33,892 bases of DNA, taken from UBA4742 sp002403895 (GTDB lineage: Bacteria > Actinomycetota > Acidimicrobiia > Acidimicrobiales > Acidimicrobilacustridaceae). The notes below the pieces were generated by a model. It was not told the DNA's origin. It did no database searches and worked only from the letters and a program-made list of their open reading frames with translations. The stretch spans positions 1 to 33,892 of the forward strand of contig DAISGD010000037.1 of assembly GCA_036823295.1 (NCBI GenBank), in the 5' to 3' direction. Positions within the stretch are counted from its first letter, which is position 1. Each line of letters starts with the position of its first letter. This document shows, one piece after another, positions 15,507 through 23,624 of the stretch. The translations under genes and the position numbers were made by a program.

Positions 15507-17138
15507 GTGAGCGACGTTCGGGGGGCGGCGCGGATCCGGGCGGTGGTGGCGCGCGGGCTCGATCCCGATGACGCCTTCACCCCGCACGACGCGGTGCGGG
15601 CCGTGACCGCCGGGGATCTGGAGCTCGTCCTGCATCCGCAGGGGTCGGGCGGTGCCGGACCGTTGCTGGCTGTGGGCATCGGGGCTTCGCCGGGCGCGGC
15701 CAGCGGAGTGGCGGTGTTCGATGCGTGGCGGGCGCTCGACCGGATCGACGAAGGGGCGAGGGTCATCCTGGTGCGGCCCGGGACGGCGCCCGGTGATGAG
15801 CCCGCCATGGCGCTGGCCGAGGGCGTCGTCACCTCCGGTGGGGGAATGACCAGCCATGCCGCGGTCGTGGCCCGGGGCCGGGGTCTTCCGGCGGTGTGCG
15901 GGGCCGACGCGCTCATCATCGGGGAGGACTCGCTGACCACCGTGGATGGCCGGGTGGTGGGCGAGGGTGAGGTGATCTCGATCGACGGTGCGACGGGGGA
16001 GGTCCGCCTGGGCGAGACCGTGGTCGACGCCGGCGAGGTGCCCGACGAACTGTCCACCTTGTTGGCCTGGGCGGATGACGCCCGCTCCGGCGGCCTGTCG
16101 GTGCTGGCCAACGCCGATACACCCGACGACGCGGCCCGCGCTCTGGCCTTCGGCGCCGAGGGCATCGGGTTGTGTCGTACCGAGCACCTGTTCCTGGGGG
16201 AGGACCGCCTGCCTCTGGTGCAGCAGATGATCCTGGCCGACGGGCCCGAGGCCGAGGCGGCTGCGCTCGACGCCCTCGAGGTAGTGCAGCGGGCCGATTT
16301 CGAAGCCTTGCTCGAGGTGATGGACGGCCGGCCCGTTACCGTGCGCCTGCTCGACGCGCCGCTGCACGAGTTCCTGCCTAACGTCACCGAACTGGAGATG
16401 GCCGAGGCCCGGGGCGAGCTGGCCGGGGCCGACGCGGCGTTGCTGGCCGCCACTCGACGCTGGCGGGAGCACAACCCCATGCTGGGGGTGCGCGGTGTGC
16501 GCCTCGCCGTCCTCAAGCCCGCCATCTACCGCATGCAGGTCCGGGCCTTGTTCGAGGCCGCGGTGGCCCGCCTCGACGCCGGGGGCCGCCCCGATGCCCG
16601 GGTGCTCATCCCGCTGGTCTCCACCAGTGCGGAGTTCGCGCTGGCGCGGGGCTGGGTGGTCGACGAAGGGGCCGCCGTGGTGCGGGGTCGGCCCTCCGAT
16701 GTGCCACCGCTTGCGTTCTCGGTCGGGGCCATGGTGGAGACGCCGCGCGCCGCGCTCCGGGCCGGCGACCTGGCTGGGTTGGCCGACTTCTTGTCGCTGG
16801 GGACGAACGACCTCACCCAGATGACGTTCGGGTTCAGTCGCGATGACGTGGGCCGCATCCTGGAGCGCTATCTGGACGATGGGCTCCTCGCCGCCGACCC
16901 CTTCGCGGTGTTGGACCCCGACGGGGTGGGCGAGCTGGTGGCCCTCACCGTCGAGCGGGCCCAGGCCGTGCGGCCGGGGCTGGCGGTGGGCGTGTGTGGG
17001 GAGCACGGGGGAGATCCGGCCTCGATCCGGCTGTTCCACCGGGCCGGGCTGAGCAGCGTCTCGTGTTCGCCGTTCAGGGTGCCAGTGGCCCGACTGGCCG
17101 CGGCCCAAGCCGCCCTCGACGACCTGGGCCCGGTTTGA
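15507..17138 (+). CDS. PPDK-like phosphohistidine/PEP-barrel protein lacking the ATP-grasp domain
   Basis: Pyruvate phosphate dikinase interconverts ATP, phosphate and pyruvate with AMP, PPi and PEP through a swivelling phosphohistidine. This 543-aa protein matches only its central and C-terminal parts; the roughly 340-residue N-terminal ATP-grasp domain is missing. The phosphohistidine motif is intact (GGGMTSHAAVVARG, H117). The barrel residues known from PPDK are also present: R224 (GLCRTEHLF), R280 (VTVRLLDAPLHEFL), E411 (GAMVETPRA), N434 (SLGTNDLTQM) and C497 (GVCGEHGGDP). Intact catalytic residues argue against simple decay. It may use an ATP-grasp protein in trans or another phosphodonor; that is inference. 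The GTG start is 5 nt after glyS, so co-transcription is likely. Confidence 0.85.
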   Translation: MSDVRGAARIRAVVARGLDPDDAFTPHDAVRAVTAGDLELVLHPQGSGGAGPLLAVGIGASPGAASGVAVFDAWRALDRIDEGARVILVRPGTAPGDEPAMALAEGVVTSGGGMTSHAAVVARGRGLPAVCGADALIIGEDSLTTVDGRVVGEGEVISIDGATGEVRLGETVVDAGEVPDELSTLLAWADDARSGGLSVLANADTPDDAARALAFGAEGIGLCRTEHLFLGEDRLPLVQQMILADGPEAEAAALDALEVVQRADFEALLEVMDGRPVTVRLLDAPLHEFLPNVTELEMAEARGELAGADAALLAATRRWREHNPMLGVRGVRLAVLKPAIYRMQVRALFEAAVARLDAGGRPDARVLIPLVSTSAEFALARGWVVDEGAAVVRGRPSDVPPLAFSVGAMVETPRAALRAGDLAGLADFLSLGTNDLTQMTFGFSRDDVGRILERYLDDGLLAADPFAVLDPDGVGELVALTVERAQAVRPGLAVGVCGEHGGDPASIRLFHRAGLSSVSCSPFRVPVARLAAAQAALDDLGPV

Positions 17139-17170
17139 CCGTCACATCGCGCTGGTAGGTTCGGCCTCCA
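17135..17170 (+). promoter_or_regulatory. Predicted dnaG-rpoD promoter
   Basis: TTGACC (17135-17140) and TAGGTT (17156-17161) are separated by 15 bp, a little short. The ATG at 17170 is nine bases after the -10, giving a leaderless or nearly leaderless transcript. Confidence 0.45.
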
Positions 17171-18957
17171 TGGGGATCGTCGACGAGGACATCGTGCGGG
17201 TCCGCGAGGCCGCCGACATCGTCTCGGTCATCAGCGACCATCTCCAGCTGAAGCGGGTGGGCCGGCGTTGGGTGGGGCTCTGCCCTTTCCACGCTGAGAA
17301 GTCGGGCTCGTTCTCGGTCAACCAGGAACAGGGCCTCTATTACTGCTTCGGCTGTGGGGCCAAGGGTGACGTGATCACCTTCGTCCGCGAGATCGAACAC
17401 ACCGATTTCGTGGGCGCGGTCGAGTTCCTGGCCGGGAAGACCGGCATCACCCTGACCTACACCGATCGCGACGAGGGGGAGGGCCGTAAGAAGCGGACCC
17501 GGCTTCTCGCCGCCATGGCCCAGGCCGTCGAGTGGTATCACGAGCGACTCTTGTCGGCATCGGACGCGGCCACGGCGCGTGGGTACCTTCGGTCGCGGGG
17601 CCTGTCGGGTGACGAGGTCCGGGCCTACAAGATCGGGTGGGCCCCGGAAGGGTGGGACGAGCTGTCCAGGGCGCTCAAGGTACCGTCGGACGTGCTGGTG
17701 GATGCCGGGCTCGCCCGCATCAACCGGGTGGGGCGAATGAACGACGTGTTCCGGGGTCGGGTGTTGTTCCCTATCTTCGACGCCAAAGGCGATGCGGTCG
17801 CCTTCGGCGGTCGCGTGCTGCCTGGCTCTGATGATCCGGCCAAGTACAAGAACTCGGCCGAGAGCGCCATCTACGCCAAGAGCAAGGTGCTCTACGGTCT
17901 CAATTGGGCCAAGGGCGCCATCGTGGCGGCGGATGAAGCCATCGTGTGTGAGGGCTACACCGACGTCATCGGCTTCGCTGCGGCCGGCGTGCCACGGGCG
18001 GTGGCGACATGCGGCACCGCGCTGACCGAGGAGCATTTCCGGACGCTCAAGAGCTTCGCCCGCCGGGTCGTGCTCGCCTTCGATGCCGATGCCGCGGGGC
18101 AGAATGCCGCCGCCCGGTTCTACGAATGGGAGCGGGCCTACGACATCGACGTGGCGGTCGCCGCGCTACCGGCCGGCGTCGACCCGGCCGACCTGGCCCG
18201 CGCCGACCCCCAGGCGCTGGTCGCCGCCGTCACCGACGCCACGCCATTTCTCGGGTTCCGCCTCAACCGCGTGCTCGAGGCGGCCTCGTTGGTCTCCCCC
18301 GAAGGCCGGGCCCGAGCGGCCGAGGCGGCGATGGCCGTCATCAACGAACACCCCAGTGAGCTCGTGCGCGACCAGTACCTCATGGAAGTTGCCTCGCGTT
18401 GTCGGATCGACCCGGACAAGCTGCGCTCGGGCACCTTCGTGGCACCGGGCGGTCCCGCGCATCGGGGCAAGGCGGTGCCCAGGCAGCGCGGTGCGCAGGT
18501 TCGGCTCCCGACCCAGCGTGACTCGCCGGAGATGGAAGCCCTCCGGCTGTTGGTGGCCGACCCGTCGAGCATCGCCGGATTACTCGACGGGATGTTGTTC
18601 ACCGACGATCTCAGCTACGCCGTCTATCAGGCCCTGGTGTCGACGCCGACGCTGCGAGACGCCATGGAGTCGGCCGACCCGGCGGCGGCGGACCTGTTGC
18701 AGCGGCTCGCCGTCGAGGACACCGAGGCGGATCCCGCCAACGTCATGGAAAGGCTGGTCGAGGAGGCCGCCCGTCGGGAGTTGGTGATCATCCAGTCCGA
18801 GGTTGTTTCTGCCGATGAGTCAATGATGTTCGAGCGATCGGCCGAGATGGCCTGGGTGAAGCTGCGGATGGAGGAGCTGCGCGAGCCGTCCACCGCCGCG
18901 GAGGCCGTGGAGCAGTTGCTACCCTGGCTCGTAGAAAGGCCCCAGGAGAACAGATGA
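17170..18957 (+). CDS. dnaG: DNA primase
   Basis: DnaG makes RNA primers for replication. The 595-aa protein has the N-terminal CHC2 zinc ribbon (C38, H41, C59, C62), then the primase core with the RNA-polymerase-like segment. The Toprim domain shows catalytic E261 in VCEGYTDVIGF and the acidic cluster AFDADAAG around D305. The C-terminal helical region that binds the replicative helicase is present but divergent, as usual. Length is normal. The stop overlaps the rpoD start as ATGA, reproducing part of the common dnaG-rpoD arrangement. Confidence 0.96.
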   Translation: MGIVDEDIVRVREAADIVSVISDHLQLKRVGRRWVGLCPFHAEKSGSFSVNQEQGLYYCFGCGAKGDVITFVREIEHTDFVGAVEFLAGKTGITLTYTDRDEGEGRKKRTRLLAAMAQAVEWYHERLLSASDAATARGYLRSRGLSGDEVRAYKIGWAPEGWDELSRALKVPSDVLVDAGLARINRVGRMNDVFRGRVLFPIFDAKGDAVAFGGRVLPGSDDPAKYKNSAESAIYAKSKVLYGLNWAKGAIVAADEAIVCEGYTDVIGFAAAGVPRAVATCGTALTEEHFRTLKSFARRVVLAFDADAAGQNAAARFYEWERAYDIDVAVAALPAGVDPADLARADPQALVAAVTDATPFLGFRLNRVLEAASLVSPEGRARAAEAAMAVINEHPSELVRDQYLMEVASRCRIDPDKLRSGTFVAPGGPAHRGKAVPRQRGAQVRLPTQRDSPEMEALRLLVADPSSIAGLLDGMLFTDDLSYAVYQALVSTPTLRDAMESADPAAADLLQRLAVEDTEADPANVMERLVEEAARRELVIIQSEVVSADESMMFERSAEMAWVKLRMEELREPSTAAEAVEQLLPWLVERPQENR

Positions 18958-20369
18958 CCGGGAGCGACCAGGTGCTTGCGCAGGATGGGGGGCTCTCGGG
19001 CGACGAGTTGACTCTGCTCCTCAGCCGGGCCAGCGAGCGCCGGACGTTGACCAGGGACGATCTTGAGCAGTGCATCCGTTCCACGGCCATCACCCCTGAG
19101 TTGGTCGAGGATCTGCGTCGTCTCCTGGCGGTGGATGGCATCGGGCTCGATCCCAGCGTTGATGATCCGCCGCTCAGCTTCCTGCGGGAATTGGAAGCCG
19201 AGGTCGACGCGGCCGAGGCCATGGCCATCGAAGCTGAGCTCGACGAGACCGAGGCCCGCCGAGTCGACGCGGCTGGGTTGGCCCAGGTGCAGGAAGAGAC
19301 CGCAGTGGCCCAAGCCGAGGAGGAGGGCGACGATGATGACGGCGACCTCGGTGACCCTGCCGCCCGCCGTCGCGCCCGACTCCGGACCACCAGCCCGAAG
19401 GATGCCCTGCGGATGGGCAACCAGATCGGCATGGGCGGTTCGGCCGACCCGGTGCGGATGTATCTCAAGGAGATCGGCCGGGTGCCGCTGCTCGTCGCCC
19501 AGGAGGAAGTCGACCTGGCCAAGCGCATCGAGGCCGGTATCGAGGCCTCCGAGCGGCTGGCCGACCTGAACGCCTCGGGTGAGATCGCCGCCCTCGATCC
19601 GCTCGAGCGGCGCCGGCTGAAGCGCACCGTCGACGACGGGGAAGACGCCAAGGCGGCTCTCACGCAGGCCAACCTACGGCTGGTGGTCTCCATTGCCAAG
19701 CGCTACGTGGGCCGGGGGATGCTGATCCTGGATCTCATCCAGGAAGGCAACCTGGGCCTGATGCGGGCAGTCGAGAAGTTCGACTACACGAAGGGCTTCA
19801 AGTTCTCCACCTACGCCACGTGGTGGATCCGCCAGGCCATCACCCGAGCGATCGCCGACCAGGCCCGCACCATCCGTATCCCGGTGCACATGGTCGAGTC
19901 GATCAACAAGGTGCATCGGGTGCAGCGCCATATGATCCAGGAGCTCGAGCGGGATCCCACCATCGAGGAACTGGCCGACAAAGTCGATATGACCCCGGCG
20001 CGGGTGCGCGAGATCATGCGCATCTCCCAGGATCCTCTGTCACTCGATTCACCGGTGGGCGAGGAGGACGACTCGAACCTGGCCGATTTCATCGAGGATC
20101 AGCACGCCGAGGCCCCGGCCGAGATGGCTGCCCGCAAGATGTTGGGTGACGCCGTCGTCGAGGCGCTGGATCAGCTCAACGATCGGGAGAAAGCCGTCGT
20201 TCGCCTGCGCTTCGGGCTCGATGACGGGCAGGCGCGCACGCTCGAAGAAGTGGGACGGGAGTTCGGCGTGACCCGCGAGCGCATCCGCCAGATCGAATCC
20301 AAGACCCTGGCCAAGCTGCGTCACCCTCACCGCAGCCAGAAGCTCCGCGACTACCTCGACGGAGAATGA
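18954..20369 (+). CDS. rpoD: Principal RNA polymerase sigma factor (sigma-70 group 1)
   Basis: This is the housekeeping sigma factor that directs RNA polymerase to -10/-35 promoters. The 471-aa protein has an acidic N-terminal region, then region 1.2 (DPVRMYLKEIGRVPLLVAQEEVDLAKRIE). Region 2 includes ANLRLVVSIAKRYVGRGMLILDLIQEGNLGLMRAVEKFDYTKGFKFSTYATWWIRQAI. Region 3 (PVHMVESINK) and region 4 with the HTH (RTLEEVGREFGVTRERIRQIESKTLAKLRHP) follow. All are complete. The ATG overlaps the dnaG stop and has AGGAGA 6-7 nt upstream, so it is translated from an internal site in the dnaG message. Confidence 0.96.
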   Translation: MTGSDQVLAQDGGLSGDELTLLLSRASERRTLTRDDLEQCIRSTAITPELVEDLRRLLAVDGIGLDPSVDDPPLSFLRELEAEVDAAEAMAIEAELDETEARRVDAAGLAQVQEETAVAQAEEEGDDDDGDLGDPAARRRARLRTTSPKDALRMGNQIGMGGSADPVRMYLKEIGRVPLLVAQEEVDLAKRIEAGIEASERLADLNASGEIAALDPLERRRLKRTVDDGEDAKAALTQANLRLVVSIAKRYVGRGMLILDLIQEGNLGLMRAVEKFDYTKGFKFSTYATWWIRQAITRAIADQARTIRIPVHMVESINKVHRVQRHMIQELERDPTIEELADKVDMTPARVREIMRISQDPLSLDSPVGEEDDSNLADFIEDQHAEAPAEMAARKMLGDAVVEALDQLNDREKAVVRLRFGLDDGQARTLEEVGREFGVTRERIRQIESKTLAKLRHPHRSQKLRDYLDGE

Positions 20370-20423
20370 AGCCGTCGGCGTCCCCTCATCGGCGTGAGGC
20401 GCCAGTGCCGGTCGCGGTCGCGA

Positions 20424-20702
20424 TCAGTTGAGGGTCGGGTCCCCGGTGAAGTCATAGGGCTCGGGCCCATCGATCGGCCCTGGTGACGACCCACCGAAGA
20501 TGGTGTCTTCGACAAGGCCACGCGACCGCGTGATGCCATCGTCCATGAGGTCGCCCACCCGGTCCCGCAGGTCGCGGTAGGCGTCGGTCTCGCGGACCTG
20601 TGCCAGGTAGCGATCGATCTGCTGGTACCGCTCATGACCCGCTTTCGCGCCGTAGTAGTAGCCAACGGCCAGACCCAAGAGAAGACCGGTTCTGAATCTC
20701 AC
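20424..20702 (-). CDS. Small YtxH-like single-pass membrane protein
   Basis: The 92-aa protein begins with a glycine-rich hydrophobic segment (TGLLLGLAVGYYYGAKAG, 5-22). A charged helical stretch follows (YQQIDRYLAQVRETDAYRDLRDRVGDLMDDG) and a polar tail. This resembles YtxH/small glycine-zipper proteins of unknown function. The start is GTG at 20702. On the minus strand TACAAC (20714-20709) lies exactly 7 nt before it, a weak -10 that would again make a leaderless mRNA. It converges on rpoD with 54 bp between them, where I see only a weak 5-bp CCTCA/TGAGG stem. Confidence 0.6.
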   Translation of the reverse strand: MRFRTGLLLGLAVGYYYGAKAGHERYQQIDRYLAQVRETDAYRDLRDRVGDLMDDGITRSRGLVEDTIFGGSSPGPIDGPEPYDFTGDPTLN

Positions 20703-20799
20703 GGTTCAGTTGTACGCCATCCCTCGACGAGTCGCGGCGCGTTGTGTAGAGCCAAAAGTATGGAAAGTGACTGTCACACCCCGTCGCCATACTGGCCCG

Positions 20800-21200
20800 A
20801 TGGGATATCGCGGCATGGTGGCCGAGCAAGGACAGGCGCGGGACCTGAGGGCCGAGGCGTGGACTCTGTCGCCTTTGCCAACTCCGATCCGCGAATGGTC
20901 GTGGTCTTCTGCGCCTGGCTGCGCCACTTCTTCGAGGTCGACGAGGAGCGCCTCCGACTGGCCCTCTATCTCCACGAGGGTCTCGATCTCGAGGGAGCAA
21001 TCGCCTACTGGTCCGAGCTGACGAAGATTCCCCAGTGTCAATTCACCAAGCCGTACCGAGCGGTTCCGGATCCCTCGATCCGCCAGGCGCGACACATCTA
21101 CGGCTGCATCTCGGTTCGCTACTCATGCTCCAGGACGCACCGGGCCGTCATGGGACTGGTCCAGGCTTTGCTAACCTGCGACCTCGGCCTTCCGGGGTAG
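20800..21200 (+). pseudogene. Decayed HTH gene with internal deletion and frame change
   Basis: Two pieces of one family lie in different frames. The first, from the ATG at 20800, reads MVAEQGQARDLRAEAWTLS, the usual start of actinobacterial proteins in which a resolvase-like HTH follows this helix. At about 20865-20875 the similarity jumps to a second frame reading VAFANSDPRMVVVF...DEERLRLALYLHEGLDLEGAIAYWSELTKIP...FTKPYRAVPD. That is the typical C-terminal region of the same family. The HTH itself and the middle, about 60-80 residues in relatives by memory, are missing. CATACT (20788-20793) still stands 7 nt before the ATG. A GTG at 20859 could still give the C-terminal fragment. Family recall is from memory and needs a search. 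Confidence 0.65.
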
Positions 21201-21266
21201 CTCAGCTGGCAGAGCAACGGATTGTTAATCCGTGGGTCGTGGGTTCGAGCCCCACCCCCGGAGCCA
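21191..21266 (+). tRNA. tRNA-Asn (GTT)
   Basis: A full cloverleaf is visible: acceptor TCCGGGG pairs with CCCCGGA, the D-arm is AGCTCAGCTGGCAGAGC, the anticodon stem CGGAT/ATCCG carries loop TGTTA.. with anticodon GTT, and the T-arm is GTGGGTTCGAGCCCCAC. The discriminator G (21263) is followed by an encoded CCA (21264-21266). Confidence 0.95.
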
Positions 21267-21271
21267 TATTG

Positions 21272-21312
21272 GCCCCGTGACCCGAACTGGTCGCGGGGCT
21301 GCTTCGTTTTTC
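21272..21312 (+). terminator. Intrinsic terminator after tRNA-Asn
   Basis: An 11-bp stem GCCCCGTGACC (21272-21282) with GGTCGCGGGGC (21289-21299), one G-U wobble, encloses loop CGAACT. TGCTTCGTTTTTC follows, with five Ts at 21307-21311. This is a canonical Rho-independent terminator and separates the two tRNA genes into different transcripts. Confidence 0.85.
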
Positions 21313-21329
21313 GTAGTCTGCACCACCGC

Positions 21330-21402
21330 GGGCCTGTAGCTCAGTGGTCAGAGCAGGGGACTCATAATCCCTCGGTCGGTGGTTCGATCCCACCCAGGCC
21401 CA
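21330..21402 (+). tRNA. tRNA with CAT anticodon (Ile2 or elongator Met)
   Basis: The cloverleaf has acceptor GGGCCTG/CAGGCCC, D-arm AGCTCAGTGGTCAGAGC, anticodon stem GGGGA/TCCCT with loop CTCATAA, and T-arm CGGTGGTTCGATCCCACC. The stem-loop and following CGGTCGGTGG resemble tRNA-Ile2, whose C34 is converted to lysidine by TilS, more than elongator Met; this is a judgement by resemblance. An initiator is unlikely because the anticodon stem lacks the three G-C pairs. CCA is not encoded (CCC follows the discriminator A). Confidence 0.85.
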
Positions 21403-21447
21403 CCCCGTTGCGGTTCCAAAGGAGCACCGGGGAGGCGATTTGCACGA

Positions 21448-21475
21448 ACCGAATCATACGTACGTATGATTCGGT
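21448..21475. promoter_or_regulatory. 28-bp perfect palindrome over the promoter of the DUF2071 gene
   Basis: The half-site ACCGAATCATACGT (21448-21461) is followed directly by its exact reverse complement (21462-21475). The central TACGTACGTA resembles TetR-family operators. The palindrome contains TATGAT (21465-21470), a near-consensus -10 whose seventh following base is the A of the ATG at 21477. A repressor bound here would block the promoter. No TetR-type gene is in the window. Confidence 0.8.
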
Positions 21476-21476
21476 C

Positions 21477-22235
21477 ATGAAGACGCTCACATCTGCAGCC
21501 GCCGTCCGGCCGGGGCCCTGGTGTCCTCAGCCCGTCCGCCGGGCGTGTCAGATTCACCAATGGAACGACTTGACCTTTCTGCACTGGCGCTACGACCCAG
21601 ACCTCGTGCAGCGGCTGCTGCCCGACGGGCTGTGGGTGGAGACGTTCGACGGGTCGGCCTGGGTCGGTCTCGTCCCGTTCCGCATGCAGGTCACGCTGCC
21701 CCACGCCCCGACGATCCCTTGGCTCTCCCATTTCCCCGAGACGAACGTCCGCACCTACGTGACGGCCCCTGACGGCACGAGCGGTGTGTGGTTCCTGTCA
21801 CTGGATGCGTCCCGGTTGGCTGCCGTCGCCATGGCCCGAGCGACGTATCACCTGCCGTATTTCTGGTCGCACATGGAGGTCAGTCGGGCCGGACCGGTGA
21901 TCTCCTATGCCAGCCAGCGGCGCTGGCCCGGTCCCACCGGTGCCCGCTGTCGCGCCGCCATCGAGATCGGTGCGCCCTACCTGCCGGGCGAGGCCACCGA
22001 CCTCGAGCACTGGCTCACCGCTCGCTGGCAACTCTCCAGCTCCACCTCCGACGGCCTGCGTCATACCCGGGCCGAGCACCCGCCCTGGCCCCTCCGCCAC
22101 GCCCGCGTGCTCCACCTCGACCAGGACCTGATCACCGCCGCCGGGCTGCCCGCCGCGGCGGGCCCGCCGCTCGTCCACTGGTCGGCCGGCGTCGAGGTTC
22201 GGATCGGCCTGCCCGTCCGTGCCGGGCGCCTCTGA
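21477..22235 (+). CDS. DUF2071 (YqjF-like) family protein
   Basis: The 252-aa protein matches the DUF2071 pattern, whose role is unknown: WNDLTFLHWRYDPDLVQRLLPDGLWVETFDGSAWVGLVPFRM near the N-terminus, then FPETNVRTYVT and GVWFLSLDASRLAAVAMARATYHLPYFW. The fold is thought to be related to acetoacetate-decarboxylase-like barrels. I start it at the ATG at 21477 because a near-perfect -10 sits 7 nt upstream. The frame is open back through the CAT tRNA gene to 21222, which cannot be coding. The 28-bp palindrome suggests tight repression by an unlinked regulator. murA starts 20 bp after the stop with its own promoter. Confidence 0.8.
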   Translation: MKTLTSAAAVRPGPWCPQPVRRACQIHQWNDLTFLHWRYDPDLVQRLLPDGLWVETFDGSAWVGLVPFRMQVTLPHAPTIPWLSHFPETNVRTYVTAPDGTSGVWFLSLDASRLAAVAMARATYHLPYFWSHMEVSRAGPVISYASQRRWPGPTGARCRAAIEIGAPYLPGEATDLEHWLTARWQLSSSTSDGLRHTRAEHPPWPLRHARVLHLDQDLITAAGLPAAAGPPLVHWSAGVEVRIGLPVRAGRL

Positions 22236-22242
22236 GCAGCAG

Positions 22243-22256
22243 TACAGTCGACCGTA
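22243..22256 (+). promoter_or_regulatory. Predicted -10 box of murA
   Basis: TACAGT (22243-22248) precedes the ATG at 22256 by seven bases, so transcription would start on or one base before the start codon. The box lies in the 20-bp gap after the DUF2071 gene. Confidence 0.45.
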
Positions 22257-23587
22257 TGTCGGATGAGGGCGTGGCCGTTGCCACCGACCACTACTGGGAG
22301 ATCAGCGGTGGCGTATCGCTCCACGGTGAGGTGACGCCGGCCGGGGCCAAGAACGCCGTCACCAAGCAGCTGGTCGCCAGTTTGCTCACCACCGAGCCCT
22401 GCGTGCTATCCAACGTGCCCCGCATCAACGAGGTCGAATTGATCCTCGGCATGCTGCGCGAGCTCGGCACCCAGGTCGAATGGCTGGCTCAGGACGAGCT
22501 CCGGCTGCGCACCCCGGAGATCACCTCGTCGGTCGTGTCCGAGCAGTACTCCGGGGTGAACCGCATCCCGATCCTGTTCATGGGCCCGCTGTTGAACCGG
22601 GTGGGCGAGGCCAGCGTGCCGCTCGTAGGCGGGTGTCGCATCGGCGATCGGCCGGTCGACTTCCACGTCGCCGGTCTGGAGGCCATGGGAGCCGAGATCG
22701 AGTACTCCTCGACCTCGTTCGTGGCCCGCAGTGACCGGCTGGTGGGTTGTCATCACCGGCTCCCGTATCCGTCGGTGGGTGCCACCGAGAACCTCGTCCT
22801 GGCGGCCGTTACCGCCAAGGGCACCACCGTGATCGAGAACGCGGCCATGGAGCCCGAGGTCATCGATCTCATTCTGTTCCTGCAACAGATGGGCGCCGTG
22901 ATCCTGGTGGATGTCGATCGCCGCATCATCGTCGAGGGCGTCGACTCCCTCCACGGTGCTACCCACCGGGTGGTGCCCGACCGCATCGAGATCGCCTCGT
23001 TCGCGGCGGCGGCAGTGGCCACCGGCGGGGATGTGACCATCAACGGTGCCCGTCAGGATCATCTCATCACGTTCCTGAACACGATCCGCCGGGTCGGGGG
23101 CGGATTCGAGGTCACCGCCGAGGCCATCCGATTCTTCGCCACCGGCGAAAAGCTCGCCGGCTATCACCTGGAGACCGACGTCCACCCCGGGTTCATGACG
23201 GACTGGCAACAGCCTCTCGTGGTGCTGCTCACCCAGGCCGAAGGGCCGTCGGTGATCCACGAGACCGTGTACGAGAACCGGTTCGGCTACACCGAGGCGT
23301 TGAGCGCCATGGGGGCCGACATCACCCTGACGAGCCAGTGTCTCGGTAGCCGGTCGTGTCGATTCGCGGCTCGGGACTTCAAGCATTCGGCGGTGGTCAT
23401 GGGGCCGACCCCGCTGCAAGCCGCACCGCTGGCTATCCCTGACCTGCGGGCCGGCTTCGCCTACGTGATGGCGGCCCTGTTGGCCAATGGCACCTCGACG
23501 GTGCACAACGTGCACTACATCGAGCGTGGCTACGCCGACATGCCGGGCAAACTGCGTGGCCTCGGCGCCCGGGTGACGGTCCACTGA
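22256..23587 (+). CDS. murA: UDP-N-acetylglucosamine 1-carboxyvinyltransferase MurA
   Basis: MurA transfers enolpyruvate from PEP to UDP-GlcNAc, the first committed step of peptidoglycan synthesis. The 443-aa protein keeps K32 (PAGAKNAVTK), the catalytic cysteine C127 in VGGCRIGDRPVDFH, and the C-terminal DLRAGFAYVMAALLANG and YIERGYADMPGKLRGLGA. Because the cysteine is retained and not replaced by Asp as in mycobacteria, fosfomycin sensitivity of this enzyme is expected. The ATG at 22256 is chosen for its -10 box; the same frame is open further back inside the DUF2071 gene but is a shadow there. Confidence 0.94.
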   Translation: MSDEGVAVATDHYWEISGGVSLHGEVTPAGAKNAVTKQLVASLLTTEPCVLSNVPRINEVELILGMLRELGTQVEWLAQDELRLRTPEITSSVVSEQYSGVNRIPILFMGPLLNRVGEASVPLVGGCRIGDRPVDFHVAGLEAMGAEIEYSSTSFVARSDRLVGCHHRLPYPSVGATENLVLAAVTAKGTTVIENAAMEPEVIDLILFLQQMGAVILVDVDRRIIVEGVDSLHGATHRVVPDRIEIASFAAAAVATGGDVTINGARQDHLITFLNTIRRVGGGFEVTAEAIRFFATGEKLAGYHLETDVHPGFMTDWQQPLVVLLTQAEGPSVIHETVYENRFGYTEALSAMGADITLTSQCLGSRSCRFAARDFKHSAVVMGPTPLQAAPLAIPDLRAGFAYVMAALLANGTSTVHNVHYIERGYADMPGKLRGLGARVTVH

Positions 23588-23610
23588 GTTCGGCTGGGCC
23601 ACGGTTCCCC

Positions 23611-23624
23611 TACACTCGGCGAAG
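23611..23624 (+). promoter_or_regulatory. Predicted -10 box of cydAB
   Basis: TACACT (23611-23616) lies seven bases before the GTG at 23624, consistent with a leaderless or 1-nt-leader cydAB mRNA. TTCGGC (23589-23594) is a poor -35 candidate at 16 bp. Confidence 0.45.

Noticed and set aside
20634..21200. An intact 188-aa protein
   Set aside because: Only the C-terminal part resembles a protein family; the upstream part is in the wrong frame and overlaps the start of the small membrane protein gene.
21222..21476. N-terminal extension of the DUF2071 frame
   Set aside because: It runs through the tRNA-Asn anticodon region, the terminator and the CAT tRNA gene, so it cannot be coding.
21788..23587. 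A 599-codon frame that would join part of the DUF2071 region to MurA
   Set aside because: The first 156 codons are out of frame with the recognisable DUF2071 protein; MurA similarity and a -10 box support the ATG at 22256.
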